The notes below the pieces were generated by a model. That model saw nothing but the letters and a program-made list of their open reading frames with translations. It had not been told where the DNA came from and made no database searches. A program made the translations under genes and the position numbers. A DNA stretch of 64,000 bases from Geminocystis sp. NIES-3708. GTDB lineage: Bacteria; Cyanobacteriota; Cyanobacteriia; Cyanobacteriales; Cyanobacteriaceae. Shown here in pieces: positions 38,717-47,521 of this stretch (its first letter is position 1; the number at the start of each line of letters is the position of its first letter). Location: NCBI RefSeq assembly GCF_001548095.1, contig NZ_AP014815.1:3099656-3163655 (forward strand), read 5' to 3'.

Positions 38717-38838
38717 ACTTCTTTCAAAATAAAAAATAGTATTAAAACTTCGACAATATTAATCTTTATTAATGGTTAATTCTTTTTTTCTTTTCAAAAC
38801 ATAAGATTAACAATAGATTTTCATTTCATCATTACACT

Positions 38839-39156
38839 ATGCAAGAATTTAGCGATTTTTTACGTCATAAATGTGCTTATGTTGCGATCGCAACTTTTAA
38901 ACCGGGTAAATTTCCTGAAGCTCAAAAATTATTTGAAGAAGCTGTTGCTACCTATAATAAAGGTTTCAAAGGTGCATATTTATTTCAAAAACCCAATACT
39001 GATGAAGGAATAGCTTTCATTATTTGGGAAAAAATAGAAGATATGGAAGAAAACCAAGGAGAAACTTATCAGAAGATTATGGGAGAAATGAAACATTTAT
39101 TTGCATCTCCTCCAGAAACCGATTTTTATGAATTATCGACAGAAATTAAACCTTAA
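38839..39156 (+). CDS. Small protein resembling dimeric alpha-beta barrel (ABM-like)
   Basis: A 105-residue soluble protein. The pattern YVAIATFKPGKFPEAQKLFEEAVATY, then GAYLFQKPNTDEGIAFIIWEKIEDME, looks like a ferredoxin-like alpha-beta barrel as in antibiotic-biosynthesis-monooxygenase (ABM)-type proteins: strand, helix, strand with a Trp in IIWE, helix. I cannot name a family or substrate. It lies upstream of the cobalamin riboswitch but has its own leader. Codon use is normal. Confidence 0.55.
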   Translation: MQEFSDFLRHKCAYVAIATFKPGKFPEAQKLFEEAVATYNKGFKGAYLFQKPNTDEGIAFIIWEKIEDMEENQGETYQKIMGEMKHLFASPPETDFYELSTEIKP

Positions 39157-39284
39157 AAGTCATGAGGATTTAGGAATTTGTAGGGGGGAATACCATTCGC
39201 TCAAATCATTAAAAAAGAAGAATATATAAAATAATAAATGGCTGAATAATTAATCAATTACCTAACAGAATGTGATATAGTCAT

Positions 39285-39409
39285 AATTTCAGTATCGGTT
39301 CTCACGAATAACAGCCGTGGGAAAAAACAGGGAAAGAGTAGTGAAAATCTGCCACTGTCCCGCAACTGTAATTGAGAAGGCTATTCTCATAAGTCAGAAC
39401 ACCTGCCGA
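39285..39409 (+). promoter_or_regulatory. Cobalamin riboswitch
   Basis: The region carries the classic AdoCbl riboswitch landmarks in order: a CGGTTCTCACG-type 5' stem, GCCGTGGGAAAAAACAGGGAA, AGTAGTGAAAATCTGCCACTGTCCCGCAACTGTA (shown here only in part as CCACTGTCCCGCAACTGTA), and the B12 box variant GTCAGAACACCTGCC (about 39393-39407). It ends about 45 bases before the cbiM ATG. In bacteria such elements switch off expression when cobalamin is bound; the distance suggests control of translation or of a terminator in the leader. It makes cbiMNQO a vitamin-controlled cobalt importer. Confidence 0.93.
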
Positions 39410-39452
39410 AATTAATCTAAAAATTGATCAGTGTTAATCTGCGAGGTACAGA

Positions 39453-40214
39453 ATGAATACACGCCTAAAAAATCGAATCTGCTTAGGTTTAATGTCAGGT
39501 TTGACTTGTTTTATAATTATTTCTTCTCCAAATCCAGCCTATGCCATGCACATCGCCGAGGGTTTTTTACCCGTGACATGGGCGATTTTTTGGTGGATTG
39601 TCACCATACCCTTTTTGATATTTGGGTTTAAATCTCTTTCTCATATTACACAAAAAAATCCCGAGTTAAAACTGCTTTTAGCTTTATCAGGGGCGTTTGG
39701 CTTTGTCTTATCAGCCTTGAAAATCCCTTCAGTGACTGGTAGTTGTTCTCATCCTACAGGTACGGGATTAGGGGCTATTTTATTTGGTCCTTCTGTAATG
39801 TCAGTTTTAGGTAGTTTAGTGTTACTATTTCAAGCAGTATTATTAGCCCATGGTGGTTTAACGACTTTAGGGGCAAATGCTTTTTCTATGGCTATTGTCG
39901 GTCCTTGGGTTGCTTTTGTTGTTTATAGTCTTATAATACGTAGCGGTAAACAAAAATTAGCGATTTTTTTGGGTGCAACTTCCGGAAATTTAGCGACTTA
40001 TATGGTTACTTCTATTCAATTGGCGATAGTTTTTCCAGCTGTTGAAGGTGGTGTGATGGCTTCATTTATTAAATTTAGTGGTATTTTTGCCATTACTCAA
40101 ATTCCCCTTGCTATCAGTGAAGGTTTCTTAACGGTGTTGGTATGGAATTGGCTACAATCTTACGCTATTAATGAGCTACAAACATTGAAATTATTAAAAA
40201 TTCAAGAAGGATAA
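39453..40214 (+). CDS. cbiM: Cobalt ECF transporter S component CbiM
   Basis: A 253-residue membrane protein. An N-terminal signal-type segment (about 10-30) ends NPAYA directly before MHIAEGFLP. The Met-His of that block is the N-terminal cobalt-binding pair in CbiM, and cleavage at AYA would expose it (family knowledge; the match to the cleavage site is what I see). About six further helices follow, with [13 protein letters not shown] as the second metal-site block (near 97). GAGG lies upstream of ATG 39453. It is the first gene of cbiMNQO, under the cobalamin riboswitch. Confidence 0.95.
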   Translation: MNTRLKNRICLGLMSGLTCFIIISSPNPAYAMHIAEGFLPVTWAIFWWIVTIPFLIFGFKSLSHITQKNPELKLLLALSGAFGFVLSALKIPSVTGSCSHPTGTGLGAILFGPSVMSVLGSLVLLFQAVLLAHGGLTTLGANAFSMAIVGPWVAFVVYSLIIRSGKQKLAIFLGATSGNLATYMVTSIQLAIVFPAVEGGVMASFIKFSGIFAITQIPLAISEGFLTVLVWNWLQSYAINELQTLKLLKIQEG

Positions 40215-40222
40215 TAAAAATC

Positions 40223-40525
40223 ATGGACAATAAAGAAGTAACTACATCTCAATCTAAAAATAAACAAAGCAACTGGTGGTTAATTTTTGCCGTCATTAGT
40301 TTAACCGTGTTACCCTTAGTCTTTGTTGAAGGAGAATTTTCTGGTGCTGATGGAGAAGCAGAAGAATTAATTAACGAGATACAACCTAATTATAAACCTT
40401 GGTTTAAACCTTTATTTGAACCTGCTAGTGGCGAAATTGAAAGTCTTTTATTTGCTTCTCAGGCAGCACTGGGTGCAGGAGTTATCGGTTATATTATTGG
40501 ACTTTATAAAGGGCGAAATAAATAG
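40223..40525 (+). CDS. cbiN: Cobalt transporter CbiN
   Basis: A 100-residue protein with two membrane helices (about 18-35 and 76-95) joined by an acidic periplasmic-type loop with EGEFSGADGEAEELI and PLFEPASGEIESLLFA. Both are CbiN hallmarks. CbiN is needed for Co2+ loading of CbiM. It starts 9 bases after the cbiM stop. An 83-base gap with a heptamer repeat separates it from cbiQ. Confidence 0.92.
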   Translation: MDNKEVTTSQSKNKQSNWWLIFAVISLTVLPLVFVEGEFSGADGEAEELINEIQPNYKPWFKPLFEPASGEIESLLFASQAALGAGVIGYIIGLYKGRNK

Positions 40526-40550
40526 ACTTCTGCTACAAGTCGTGGCAAAT

Positions 40551-40580
40551 AGGCAATGGGCAATAGGCAATAGGCAATAG
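40551..40580. repeat. Heptamer tandem repeat (AGGCAAT)n in the cbi operon
   Basis: Four units of A/GGGCAAT (AGGCAAT, GGGCAAT, AGGCAAT, AGGCAAT) lie between cbiN and cbiQ. Same 7-base period as the TAACAAT and AATAAGT repeats, with a different unit sequence. Confidence 0.75.
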
Positions 40581-40608
40581 CTAAATTTTAAATTCTAAAT
40601 TCCCATAA

Positions 40609-41403
40609 ATGCACCATCAAATTGACTCTTTAGCTTATGGTAATAAATTACGATCACTTCCACCAGAACATAAATTAGGATTTGCGATATTATTATTTAT
40701 TTTAGGTTATATATCTTCTTGGTATATTCAGATTTTAATTAGTATTTGGTTAATAATTTGGGTAGTTATTTATGGGGGTATTCCCTTGGCTTTTTATTGT
40801 CAATTATTAGCAATTCCTTTTGGTTTTTGGTTGATGAGTTTGCCACCTTTACTTATGGGTATTGGTGCTTTTTCTTCCTTGAATAACTTTCAACAAGATA
40901 TTATTTTTGGTTTCCCATTAGGTGATTTTTTCCTTTATCTGAGTAAGCAAGGAATTTCACAAAGTGGCATGATTTTTACTCGCTCATGGTGTTTAACTTC
41001 TTGTATGTATTTTATTCTTTTAACCATCCCCTTTGGAGAAATAATTACTGTTTTGCAAAAATATAAATGCCCTACTTTATTGACAGATTTATTATTATTA
41101 ATGTATCGCTTTATTTTTATTTTAACTACCACTGCATCGGAATTAATTACGGCTCAAAAATCTCGCTTCGGTTATATTAATTGGCGTAGAGGAATGTATA
41201 GTTTAAGTTTGGCGATCGCACAACTATTAACAAAATCATTAGAAAATTATCGACAAATATCATTAGGATTAACATCCAGAGGATTTAATGGAGAATTACG
41301 AACATGGCATTCCCGTCGTTATCGAACCAATTGGCGTTATCTCACTGAAGCTATAGCAGGTTATAGTTTTTTATTGGTAGTAGTTGTGAGACAAAATTAT
41401 TAA
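40609..41403 (+). CDS. cbiQ: Cobalt ECF transporter T component CbiQ
   Basis: A 264-residue transmembrane coupling protein. About five membrane segments lie in the first 190 residues, and the coupling helices near the end carry SLGLTSRGFNGEL, the Ala/Ser-Arg-Gly motif that contacts the ATPase. The N-terminus starts MHHQIDSLAYGN. It sits in the cbiMNQO operon, and cbiO starts 18 bases after its stop. Confidence 0.9.
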   Translation: MHHQIDSLAYGNKLRSLPPEHKLGFAILLFILGYISSWYIQILISIWLIIWVVIYGGIPLAFYCQLLAIPFGFWLMSLPPLLMGIGAFSSLNNFQQDIIFGFPLGDFFLYLSKQGISQSGMIFTRSWCLTSCMYFILLTIPFGEIITVLQKYKCPTLLTDLLLLMYRFIFILTTTASELITAQKSRFGYINWRRGMYSLSLAIAQLLTKSLENYRQISLGLTSRGFNGELRTWHSRRYRTNWRYLTEAIAGYSFLLVVVVRQNY

Positions 41404-41421
41404 GATATTTAAGTGCTTATA

Positions 41422-42174
41422 ATGATAGAATTTGAAGACTTATTTTACACTTATCCCTGTAGTCAAAAACCTACTATTAACAACCTTTCATTACAACTTA
41501 ATGAGGGGAAACGTTACGGTCTAATCGGTAATAATGGATCAGGTAAAACTACTTTTTTACGGTTAGCAAATGGCTTGTATCGCCCGAATCATGGACTTAT
41601 TCGCATTTCAGGGAAGCCTTTAAATTACGATCGCCAATCCCTAAAAAAGTGGTATCAACAAGTAGGTCTTGTCTTTCAAGATCCTGAGCAACAATTAGTG
41701 GCTACTACAGTGGAAGAAGATTTATCCTATGGATTGTGTAATTTGGGGATACCAAATATAGAAATTGAGCAAAGAGTAGCTATTACTTTAAAAGATTTTA
41801 ATTTAGAGGAATTAGCTCATTTTCCCGTTAATTATCTTAGTTTAGGGCAAAAAAAACGCTTGGCGATCGCCGATGTAATGATACTTAAACCAAAAATATT
41901 ATTATTAGACGAACCAACAGCATACCTTGATCCGAAACAAAGAAAAGAATTAATTAAACAATTAGACCAAATTTTCAAGGAAGGCACAACCATCTTATTA
42001 GCCACCCATGATCTTGATTTTATTTATCGTTGGGCGGATTGGATTTTCGTCATGGATAGGGGAAAAATCGCTCTACAAGGTACACCTGAGGAAGTTTTTA
42101 ACCAAAAAGATCTATTGGAACAATTAGACTTAGATATTCCTTTAGAATTAAAATTAAGTAAAGAAAACAAGTAG
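41422..42174 (+). CDS. cbiO: Cobalt ECF transporter ATPase CbiO
   Basis: A 250-residue ABC ATPase. Walker A GNNGSGKTT (about 35-43), Q-loop QDPEQQLV, signature LSLGQKKR and Walker B ILLLDEPTAYLD are complete, with the switch His in ATHDLD. I use ATG 41422 rather than the GTG three codons upstream; neither has a good ribosome binding site. It is the last gene of the riboswitch-controlled cobalt importer. A short palindrome-related sequence (GTAGGGTGGAAAATGCCC) overlaps its stop. Confidence 0.94.
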   Translation: MIEFEDLFYTYPCSQKPTINNLSLQLNEGKRYGLIGNNGSGKTTFLRLANGLYRPNHGLIRISGKPLNYDRQSLKKWYQQVGLVFQDPEQQLVATTVEEDLSYGLCNLGIPNIEIEQRVAITLKDFNLEELAHFPVNYLSLGQKKRLAIADVMILKPKILLLDEPTAYLDPKQRKELIKQLDQIFKEGTTILLATHDLDFIYRWADWIFVMDRGKIALQGTPEEVFNQKDLLEQLDLDIPLELKLSKENK

Positions 42175-42248
42175 GGTGGAAAATGCCCAAATTCCCAGAA
42201 AAAAACAATTTTAAGACACTCATCGAGAGCAAAATCAAAACACGAAGC

Positions 42249-42297
42249 ATTACATATAGTAACAAACTGTTACAGTTCATAACAAAGATGTACAAAT
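42249..42297 (+). promoter_or_regulatory. HLR1-like repeated elements upstream of psaD
   Basis: ATTACATA (42249), GTTACAGT (42269) and a weaker GTACAAAT (42290) recur about every 20 bases, 70-110 bases before the psaD ATG. Each resembles the (G/T)TTACA(T/A)(T/A) half-site of HLR1, the RpaB-binding element of photosystem genes. Classical HLR1 has two half-sites only two bases apart, so this arrangement is loose. RpaB control of psaD is established in other cyanobacteria; binding here is inference. Confidence 0.35.
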
Positions 42298-42361
42298 TTG
42301 CTAATGTCAGTGGTAGCATTGCCTAGATAGTAAATATAATTACCATAAAAGCAATATCTGT

Positions 42362-42796
42362 ATGAGCGAAACAATTCAACTCACTGGACAATTACCTAAA
42401 TTTGGTGGTAGCACTGGCGGTTTACTTTCTGCTGCTGACAGAGAGGAAAAATATGCTATTACTTGGACAAGTAAAAAAGAGCAAGTTTTTGAATTACCTA
42501 CTGGTGGCGCAGCCATTATGAATGAAGGTGAAAATTTATTCTATTTTGCCCGTAAAGAGCAATGTTTGGCTTTAGGCACTCAACTGCGCACCAAATTTAA
42601 GCCCAAAATTGAAGATTATAAAATTTACCGTATTTATCCTACTGGTGAAACTCAATATCTTCATCCTGCTGATGGTGTATTTCCTGAGAAAGTTAATGAA
42701 GGTCGTGAATTTCATGGGAAAAAAGACAGAAGCATTGGTAAAAATCCTGAGCCTGTCACTCTCAAATTTTCTGGCAAAGCACCTTACGACGTATAG
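42362..42796 (+). CDS. psaD: Photosystem I subunit II (PsaD)
   Basis: A 144-residue stromal-side photosystem I subunit that docks ferredoxin and stabilises PsaC. It starts [22 protein letters not shown], the family N-terminus, and carries [37 protein letters not shown] and [13 protein letters not shown]. Full length. It is monocistronic: it follows a 187-base gap after cbiO, and a stem-loop follows 35 bases downstream. Strong, light-controlled expression is expected. Confidence 0.96.
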   Translation: MSETIQLTGQLPKFGGSTGGLLSAADREEKYAITWTSKKEQVFELPTGGAAIMNEGENLFYFARKEQCLALGTQLRTKFKPKIEDYKIYRIYPTGETQYLHPADGVFPEKVNEGREFHGKKDRSIGKNPEPVTLKFSGKAPYDV

Positions 42797-42829
42797 GCAA
42801 ACAATTTATAATTGACAGTTAATAATTTA

Positions 42830-42850
42830 GGGGTGAATGGTATTCACCCT
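42830..42850 (+). terminator. Probable terminator stem-loop after psaD
   Basis: GGGTGAATGGTATTCACCC folds as an eight-base stem with a three-base loop. It lacks a proper T-run (followed by TATTAAAA), so it may be a transcript-stabilising hairpin instead. Confidence 0.5.
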
Positions 42851-42900
42851 ATTAAAATGTTATTCGCTCTGCTTAATCAATCAGGTTTATTGTTAATTAT

Positions 42901-44616
42901 TCATGGTGAATCATTAATGGTTGATATTTGCCATGATTTATTATCAGATATTTGTAATAATAATTGATGATAAGTCCTTAAACTTTCACGATGCCCAACG
43001 CTAATAAAAGTCGTGTTTGTCTCTAAAAGATGTTTGTATAAATTCTCTTCATTTTTAGCATCTAAGGCACTTGTTGCTTCATCAAGAATAGCGTACCGTG
43101 GTTGATTAATCAAAATACGAGCAAAAGCAACTCTTTGTTGTTCACCTAAAGATAACACCTCACCCCAGTCTTTTTCTACCTTAAAACCACCAAATTTATC
43201 AGCTAAATTCGGTAAATTGACTAAATTTAAGATATTTTCTAACTCTGTTTCTGTAATCTCTTTTTCGAGACTAGGATAAATTAATTGTTCTCTTAATGTG
43301 CCTATAATCATGTAAGGGCGTTGAGGTAAAAAGAGCATTTGGTTTAATTCTGGGCGAAAAATTGCTCCTGTGCCTGAATTCCACAATCCTGCGATCGCAC
43401 GCAATAATGAACTCTTACCGCAACCACTTGTACCCATAATTAATAAACCTTTTCCTTGAGGTAAATTTAAACTCACATTTTCTATTAATGTGTTTTGATA
43501 ATTAGGAGTTTGTAGAGTTAAATGTTCGATAGCTAATTGTCCATTTTCAATAGTATCAATAGTTCTATTTTCAGGATTGACTTTTGTTAATAAATCACCT
43601 TTTTCTTCAGGAGATAAAAATTGATGAAAAGTAGATAAACGATTAATTCCTGCCGCAAAAGTTGTTAGGGATTGAAAACGACTAACGATAATATTTAATG
43701 AGAAAAATACCCTCGCAAAAGCACCCGTTGCTTCACTAACTTTTCCTACTTCTAATTCTCCTGATAAAACACTAGGAGCAACCACAATGGCGGGAATAAC
43801 GTAAGGTAAAAATTCAAAAGTATTAATGAATAATCCTAAATATAATTCTTGCCAAATAATTAATGAATTAAAGTTATTAAATAAATCAGTAAATAGGTTA
43901 TTTAAGTTGTTCTTTTCTTGAATTTCTCCTTGATAAAAAGCGATAGATTCAGAATTTTCTCTTACCCTTACTAAACCGAAACGAAAGTTAGCTTCTTTTT
44001 GCAATTGCCCAAAGTTTAATGTAACTAATTTTTTGCCAAAAACTCCTGTTGTTATTAACGTTCCGACGATGGCATAAACTAATAAAAAGATAACTAATTT
44101 TTGCGAAATTGACCATAAAACAGCACTAAAAGCAACTACTTGTAAAACTGATTGCACAACTACTAATAAAAATAGTAAAGAATCTTGAGTAAAACTTCTA
44201 ATGTCTTCTGAAATTCGTTGATCTGGGTTATCAATTTCTATATTTTTTACCGCTAATTGATAGAAAGATCTATTAGTAAAATACTTATTTAAAAAGTTTT
44301 CTGTTAACCATCTTCGCCAATATAAACCTAACTTACTTTGAGTGTAAGAAAAACCAGCAAATAAAGGTACATAAACTACTAAAATCAACAAAAATCTTAA
44401 TACGGTTTGCCAAAATTTAGTTTCATTTTTAGCTGATAAAGTAGAGATTAAATCTCCTTGGGCTGTATTTAATAAAACGCTTAATTGAGTATAACCAATC
44501 AATAATAATCCTAATATTCCTAAAAGAATAAATGCACCTTTTTTTTCACTTCCTAACCAATATAATTTGGCGATCGCCCAAAAGCGACTAAAAACACTAA
44601 AATTAAAACCACGCAT
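42901..44616 (-). CDS. ABC transporter, fused permease-ATPase (YddA/SbmA-like type)
   Basis: A 571-residue half-transporter. The membrane domain (about 20-330) has six helices and the segment LGLYWRRWLTENFLNKYF, typical of the ABC_membrane_2 (SbmA/BacA, ABCD) class. The ATPase domain (about 360-571) has Walker A MGTSGCGKSS, signature LSLGEQQRVAFARI, Walker B YAILDEATSALD and a switch His in SVGHRES. It probably dimerises. The substrate is unknown; relatives import peptides, very-long-chain acyl groups or B12. It is convergent with psaD. Confidence 0.88.
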   Translation of the reverse strand: MRGFNFSVFSRFWAIAKLYWLGSEKKGAFILLGILGLLLIGYTQLSVLLNTAQGDLISTLSAKNETKFWQTVLRFLLILVVYVPLFAGFSYTQSKLGLYWRRWLTENFLNKYFTNRSFYQLAVKNIEIDNPDQRISEDIRSFTQDSLLFLLVVVQSVLQVVAFSAVLWSISQKLVIFLLVYAIVGTLITTGVFGKKLVTLNFGQLQKEANFRFGLVRVRENSESIAFYQGEIQEKNNLNNLFTDLFNNFNSLIIWQELYLGLFINTFEFLPYVIPAIVVAPSVLSGELEVGKVSEATGAFARVFFSLNIIVSRFQSLTTFAAGINRLSTFHQFLSPEEKGDLLTKVNPENRTIDTIENGQLAIEHLTLQTPNYQNTLIENVSLNLPQGKGLLIMGTSGCGKSSLLRAIAGLWNSGTGAIFRPELNQMLFLPQRPYMIIGTLREQLIYPSLEKEITETELENILNLVNLPNLADKFGGFKVEKDWGEVLSLGEQQRVAFARILINQPRYAILDEATSALDAKNEENLYKHLLETNTTFISVGHRESLRTYHQLLLQISDNKSWQISTINDSP

Positions 44617-44643
44617 ATTTAATGAGTCTCAAAATCAAATTTA

Positions 44644-44663
44644 GTAGGGTAGGCAATGCCCAC
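44644..44663. repeat. Interspersed palindrome GTAGGGTAGGCAATGCCCAC
   Basis: Imperfect palindrome sharing its core (GGGCAATGCCCAC) with the pntB terminator and partly with 42171-42191. It lies between the Uma2 pseudogene and the ABC transporter. No T-run follows. Confidence 0.55.
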
Positions 44664-44720
44664 AATTATTTAAAGAAAAGTTGATGAATCTTATTATCTC
44701 AGAAAAAGCGTAGAAATATT

Positions 44721-45294
44721 TTATTGATTTAAAACTTGATTAACTGTGATATTTAATTCAGGAAATAAAGCAGATTTAATAATTTGTTCACCCTTAAACT
44801 CAGTAACATCATAAAAACCTGCTACTAATAATAAAATAGAAATTTTTTGCTCAAAACAATCAATAATCCAATATTCAGGGATTTCTATTGCTGCATATTC
44901 TGAGCGTTTATAACGGTAATCATCTTCACTATTTCCTTTACTAACAATCTCCATAACTAACAGAGGAGAAAATTCAATAATTGCTGAATTTAAACATTTT
45001 AATTCTTCGCATTGTTCTGTGATAAAATTATTAAATCAGGAATTCGAACTTTATGTTTAGAAGTTCTGATACCGACATTACTAGGCATAATTTTCCATGA
45101 TTGTTGAAGTCTTTCAATTTCAGTTTTTAAAAATCATAAATAAAGATAGTAATTAAAGCATGAAAACCACTAGCAGGGGGCATAATAATTAATTCTCCAT
45201 TGACAAATTCACATTTATAATCATCACTGATAGATAAAGCTAAATAGTCTTCAAAAGATACCGTTTTTTTAATGTTTGAACCATAAAAGCACAT
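44721..45294 (-). pseudogene. Uma2-family (DUF820) endonuclease-like gene, two frameshifts
   Basis: Starting at ATG 45292-45294 one frame reads an Uma2 N-terminus (SFEDYLALS, YKCEFVNGELIIMPPAS) and hits TAA near 45130. A second frame continues with FLKTEIERLQQSWKIMP and VRIPDLIILSQ. From about 45015 a third frame continues with ECEELK-like sequence and ends in VMEIVSKGNSEDDYRYKRSEY and EYWIIDC. The pieces are in family order and cover the PD-(D/E)xK-like core, so the gene is full length but broken by at least two single-base shifts. Uma2 proteins are very frequent in cyanobacteria, often in decaying copies; their role is not settled. The last piece (44721-44954) is open on its own but is only a fragment. 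Confidence 0.8.
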
Positions 45295-45409
45295 TTTTAA
45301 ATTACTTTTGAATGTAATATAACAATCATAGTCGAAAATATTGTGTAAAATCGGAATGAATTAAATGTTATGCTAGATTTTTGACAATTTCATTAAATAT
45401 AAAGGGATT

Positions 45410-45664
45410 GTGATTGTGACAGAACAAAATAAACGAGATAAAGAAAATTTTATTTTTCCTCATACTCCTTATCGTGGAGAATTTACTCCAGAAAACTTAG
45501 TCTTTAATGCTAATTTACAAGAGTTTGCTCAAAAAGTTAGTTATATTTGTAACTTAGAAACAAATGGTAAGATTTCCTCTCAAGATGCTTATGAACAAAT
45601 TAAAAATCTTTGGGGAGAGTTAAAAGCAAGTATCAAAAATTTAGGTTTGAATGACAAAAAATAG
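45410..45664 (+). CDS. Small conserved-type cyanobacterial protein
   Basis: An 84-residue acidic protein starting at GTG 45410 or GTG 45416, with AAGGGA just upstream. The central block PHTPYRGEFTPENLVFNANLQEFAQKVSYICNLETNGKIS contains ENLVFNANLQEFAQKV, which I recall from a widespread small cyanobacterial family (perhaps DUF7219). A C-terminal helix follows. No membrane segment is present. The permease gene starts 36 bases downstream in the same direction. Function unknown. Confidence 0.65.
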   Translation: MIVTEQNKRDKENFIFPHTPYRGEFTPENLVFNANLQEFAQKVSYICNLETNGKISSQDAYEQIKNLWGELKASIKNLGLNDKK

Positions 45665-45700
45665 GTTATAATTCAGCTTCTGTAACCTTGATTTGTGCTT

Positions 45701-46726
45701 ATGTCTCGCTCTAAATCTTTACAATACTATATCTTCGCCCGTATTCTCTTAGCACCCTTAATGATATGGACAATTATCACTATCGTTTTTTTATTATTAA
45801 GGGCAACTCCGGGAGATCCGGCAGATGCTATACTTGGTACTAGGGCACCTCAATCTGCGAAAGATGCTTTGAGAGAGGAATTAGGTTTAAATGCACCTTT
45901 ATGGTTACAATATTTTCGCTATTTAATACAAGTTCTTAATTTTAATCTTGGCACATCTTTAAGTAGCCGAGGACAAAATGTTTGGGACGTAATTCAAGAA
46001 TATTTTCCCGCTACCGTCGAATTATCCTTATTTGCCATTATCGTGGCGATAACTATAGGTGTAAGTATTGGTATTATTTCAGCATCTCGTCCCAATACTC
46101 TGTTTGACATAGGAGGCAGACTATTTGGAATCATAACCTATTCTTTACCATTATTTTGGGTAGGAATGATTATGCAACTAATTTTTGCAGTACAATTACG
46201 TTGGTTTCCCCTTGGCACTAGGTTTCCCGTAGGAATGCCTACTCCCAAAACCATCACAGGATTATACACTTTAGATAGTTTATTCTCATTTAATTTTGCT
46301 CAATTTTTCACCTCTATTTATTATTTAGTATTGCCATGTATTACATTAGGGCTTTTGTTAAGTGGTATTTTTGAGCGTATTGTAAGAGTAAACTTAAAGC
46401 AAACATTAAAATCTGAGTATGTAGAAGCGGCTAGGGCTAGGGGAATTCAAGAAAATACGATTTTAATATCTCACGCCCTTAAGAATGCCTTAATTCCTGT
46501 TATAACCGTCATGGGATTAACTTTTGCGGCTCTATTAGGTGGAGCAGTGTTAACAGAAGTTACTTTTTCGTGGCCTGGTTTAGGTAATAGATTATATGAG
46601 GCTATTTCTTTAAGAGATTATCCTACCGTACAAGGAATTATGGTATTTTTCGGTATAATTGTCGTGTTTGCTAGTATTTTAATTGATATTATTAATGCTT
46701 TGATTGATCCCAGAATCAGATATTGA
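45701..46726 (+). CDS. Peptide/nickel-type ABC transporter permease (DppB family)
   Basis: A 341-residue inner-membrane permease from ATG 45701. It has about six helices and the DppB features LLRATPGDPADAILGTRAP near the N-terminus, an EAA-type loop (YVEAARARGIQENTILISHALKNALIPVI) for ATPase coupling, and the C-terminal VVFASILIDIINALIDPRIRY. Binding-protein, second-permease and ATPase genes are not in this window, so it acts with partners encoded elsewhere. The substrate (di/oligopeptide or metal) is unknown. A MITE-like element starts directly at its stop. Confidence 0.92.
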   Translation: MSRSKSLQYYIFARILLAPLMIWTIITIVFLLLRATPGDPADAILGTRAPQSAKDALREELGLNAPLWLQYFRYLIQVLNFNLGTSLSSRGQNVWDVIQEYFPATVELSLFAIIVAITIGVSIGIISASRPNTLFDIGGRLFGIITYSLPLFWVGMIMQLIFAVQLRWFPLGTRFPVGMPTPKTITGLYTLDSLFSFNFAQFFTSIYYLVLPCITLGLLLSGIFERIVRVNLKQTLKSEYVEAARARGIQENTILISHALKNALIPVITVMGLTFAALLGGAVLTEVTFSWPGLGNRLYEAISLRDYPTVQGIMVFFGIIVVFASILIDIINALIDPRIRY

Positions 46727-46826
46727 TATAGCAATCTTATTTGAATCGACATCAAAGACTAAAAGATAGTCTTAAAAAGTGTTTTATAATTTCCTAAATT
46801 AGTGTATATTGAGGGATTGGCTATTA
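46727..46826. mobile_element. MITE-like element with TATAGCAATC-type ends
   Basis: About 100 non-coding bases flanked by TATAGCAATC on the left and GATTGGCTATTA (its near inverse) on the right. It sits directly behind the DppB stop and carries no reading frame. The ends resemble those of the element at 62410-62542. Confidence 0.4.
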
Positions 46827-46882
46827 ATTATTGATTAATTGTTCATTGTCTATTGCTACCGAATATTTAAGAATCGAATAAA

Positions 46883-47521
46883 ATGTCCATTCGCCAACAA
46901 CCAAGAAGAACAGCTAGAATATTGTCCTTACTTAGTTTAAGTCAAATTAGAGCAAAATCAGAACAGATTGATGATATAGAAATTAATGATCTAATTCTTA
47001 GTGCCATTCGTACATTATCTGTTGAGATTGAAAGCACTATTGAAACAGCATCCGATGAATTAAATCGCAGTAATGATCAATTATTTAAAAGTGAAACTCG
47101 TGCTACTAATTTAGGTAGTGCTAGAAGTATGCTCAAAGAGTCTATTGCTTTAACTCAAAAAGCCATTAATCGTCTTGGTAGTATTATTGAGATTCCTGAA
47201 TTTGTACAATTATCTCGTCAACATGAAGTTAGGGAATATGCTTTAGAATTAATTGGTACGGTTGATCGTCGTCGTGTAGAAATAGAAGCTATTTTAAATG
47301 AAGTAATGGTAGATTGGACTCTGAATCGTTTAACCCAAATAGACGCTAATATTCTACGTTTAGCTGTGGCTGAAATGGCTTTTTTAAACGTTGATCATAA
47401 AGTAGCTATCAATGAAGCTATTGAAATTGCCAAAAGTTATTCTGACGATGACGGTTATCGTTTTATCAATGGCGTTTTAAGAAAAGTCAGTGATAAATTA
47501 ACCAAAATGATCAAAAGTTAA
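46883..47521 (+). CDS. nusB: Transcription antitermination protein NusB
   Basis: A 212-residue RNA-binding protein that works with NusE/S10 on boxA sequences in rRNA transcripts. It starts [23 protein letters not shown]; the [11 protein letters not shown] helix is the family start. The C-terminal half, [63 protein letters not shown], is highly typical (the last block being the NusB signature). The central 60-residue insertion is normal for the longer cyanobacterial form. Its stop overlaps the convergent response regulator gene by four bases. Confidence 0.94.
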   Translation: MSIRQQPRRTARILSLLSLSQIRAKSEQIDDIEINDLILSAIRTLSVEIESTIETASDELNRSNDQLFKSETRATNLGSARSMLKESIALTQKAINRLGSIIEIPEFVQLSRQHEVREYALELIGTVDRRRVEIEAILNEVMVDWTLNRLTQIDANILRLAVAEMAFLNVDHKVAINEAIEIAKSYSDDDGYRFINGVLRKVSDKLTKMIKS

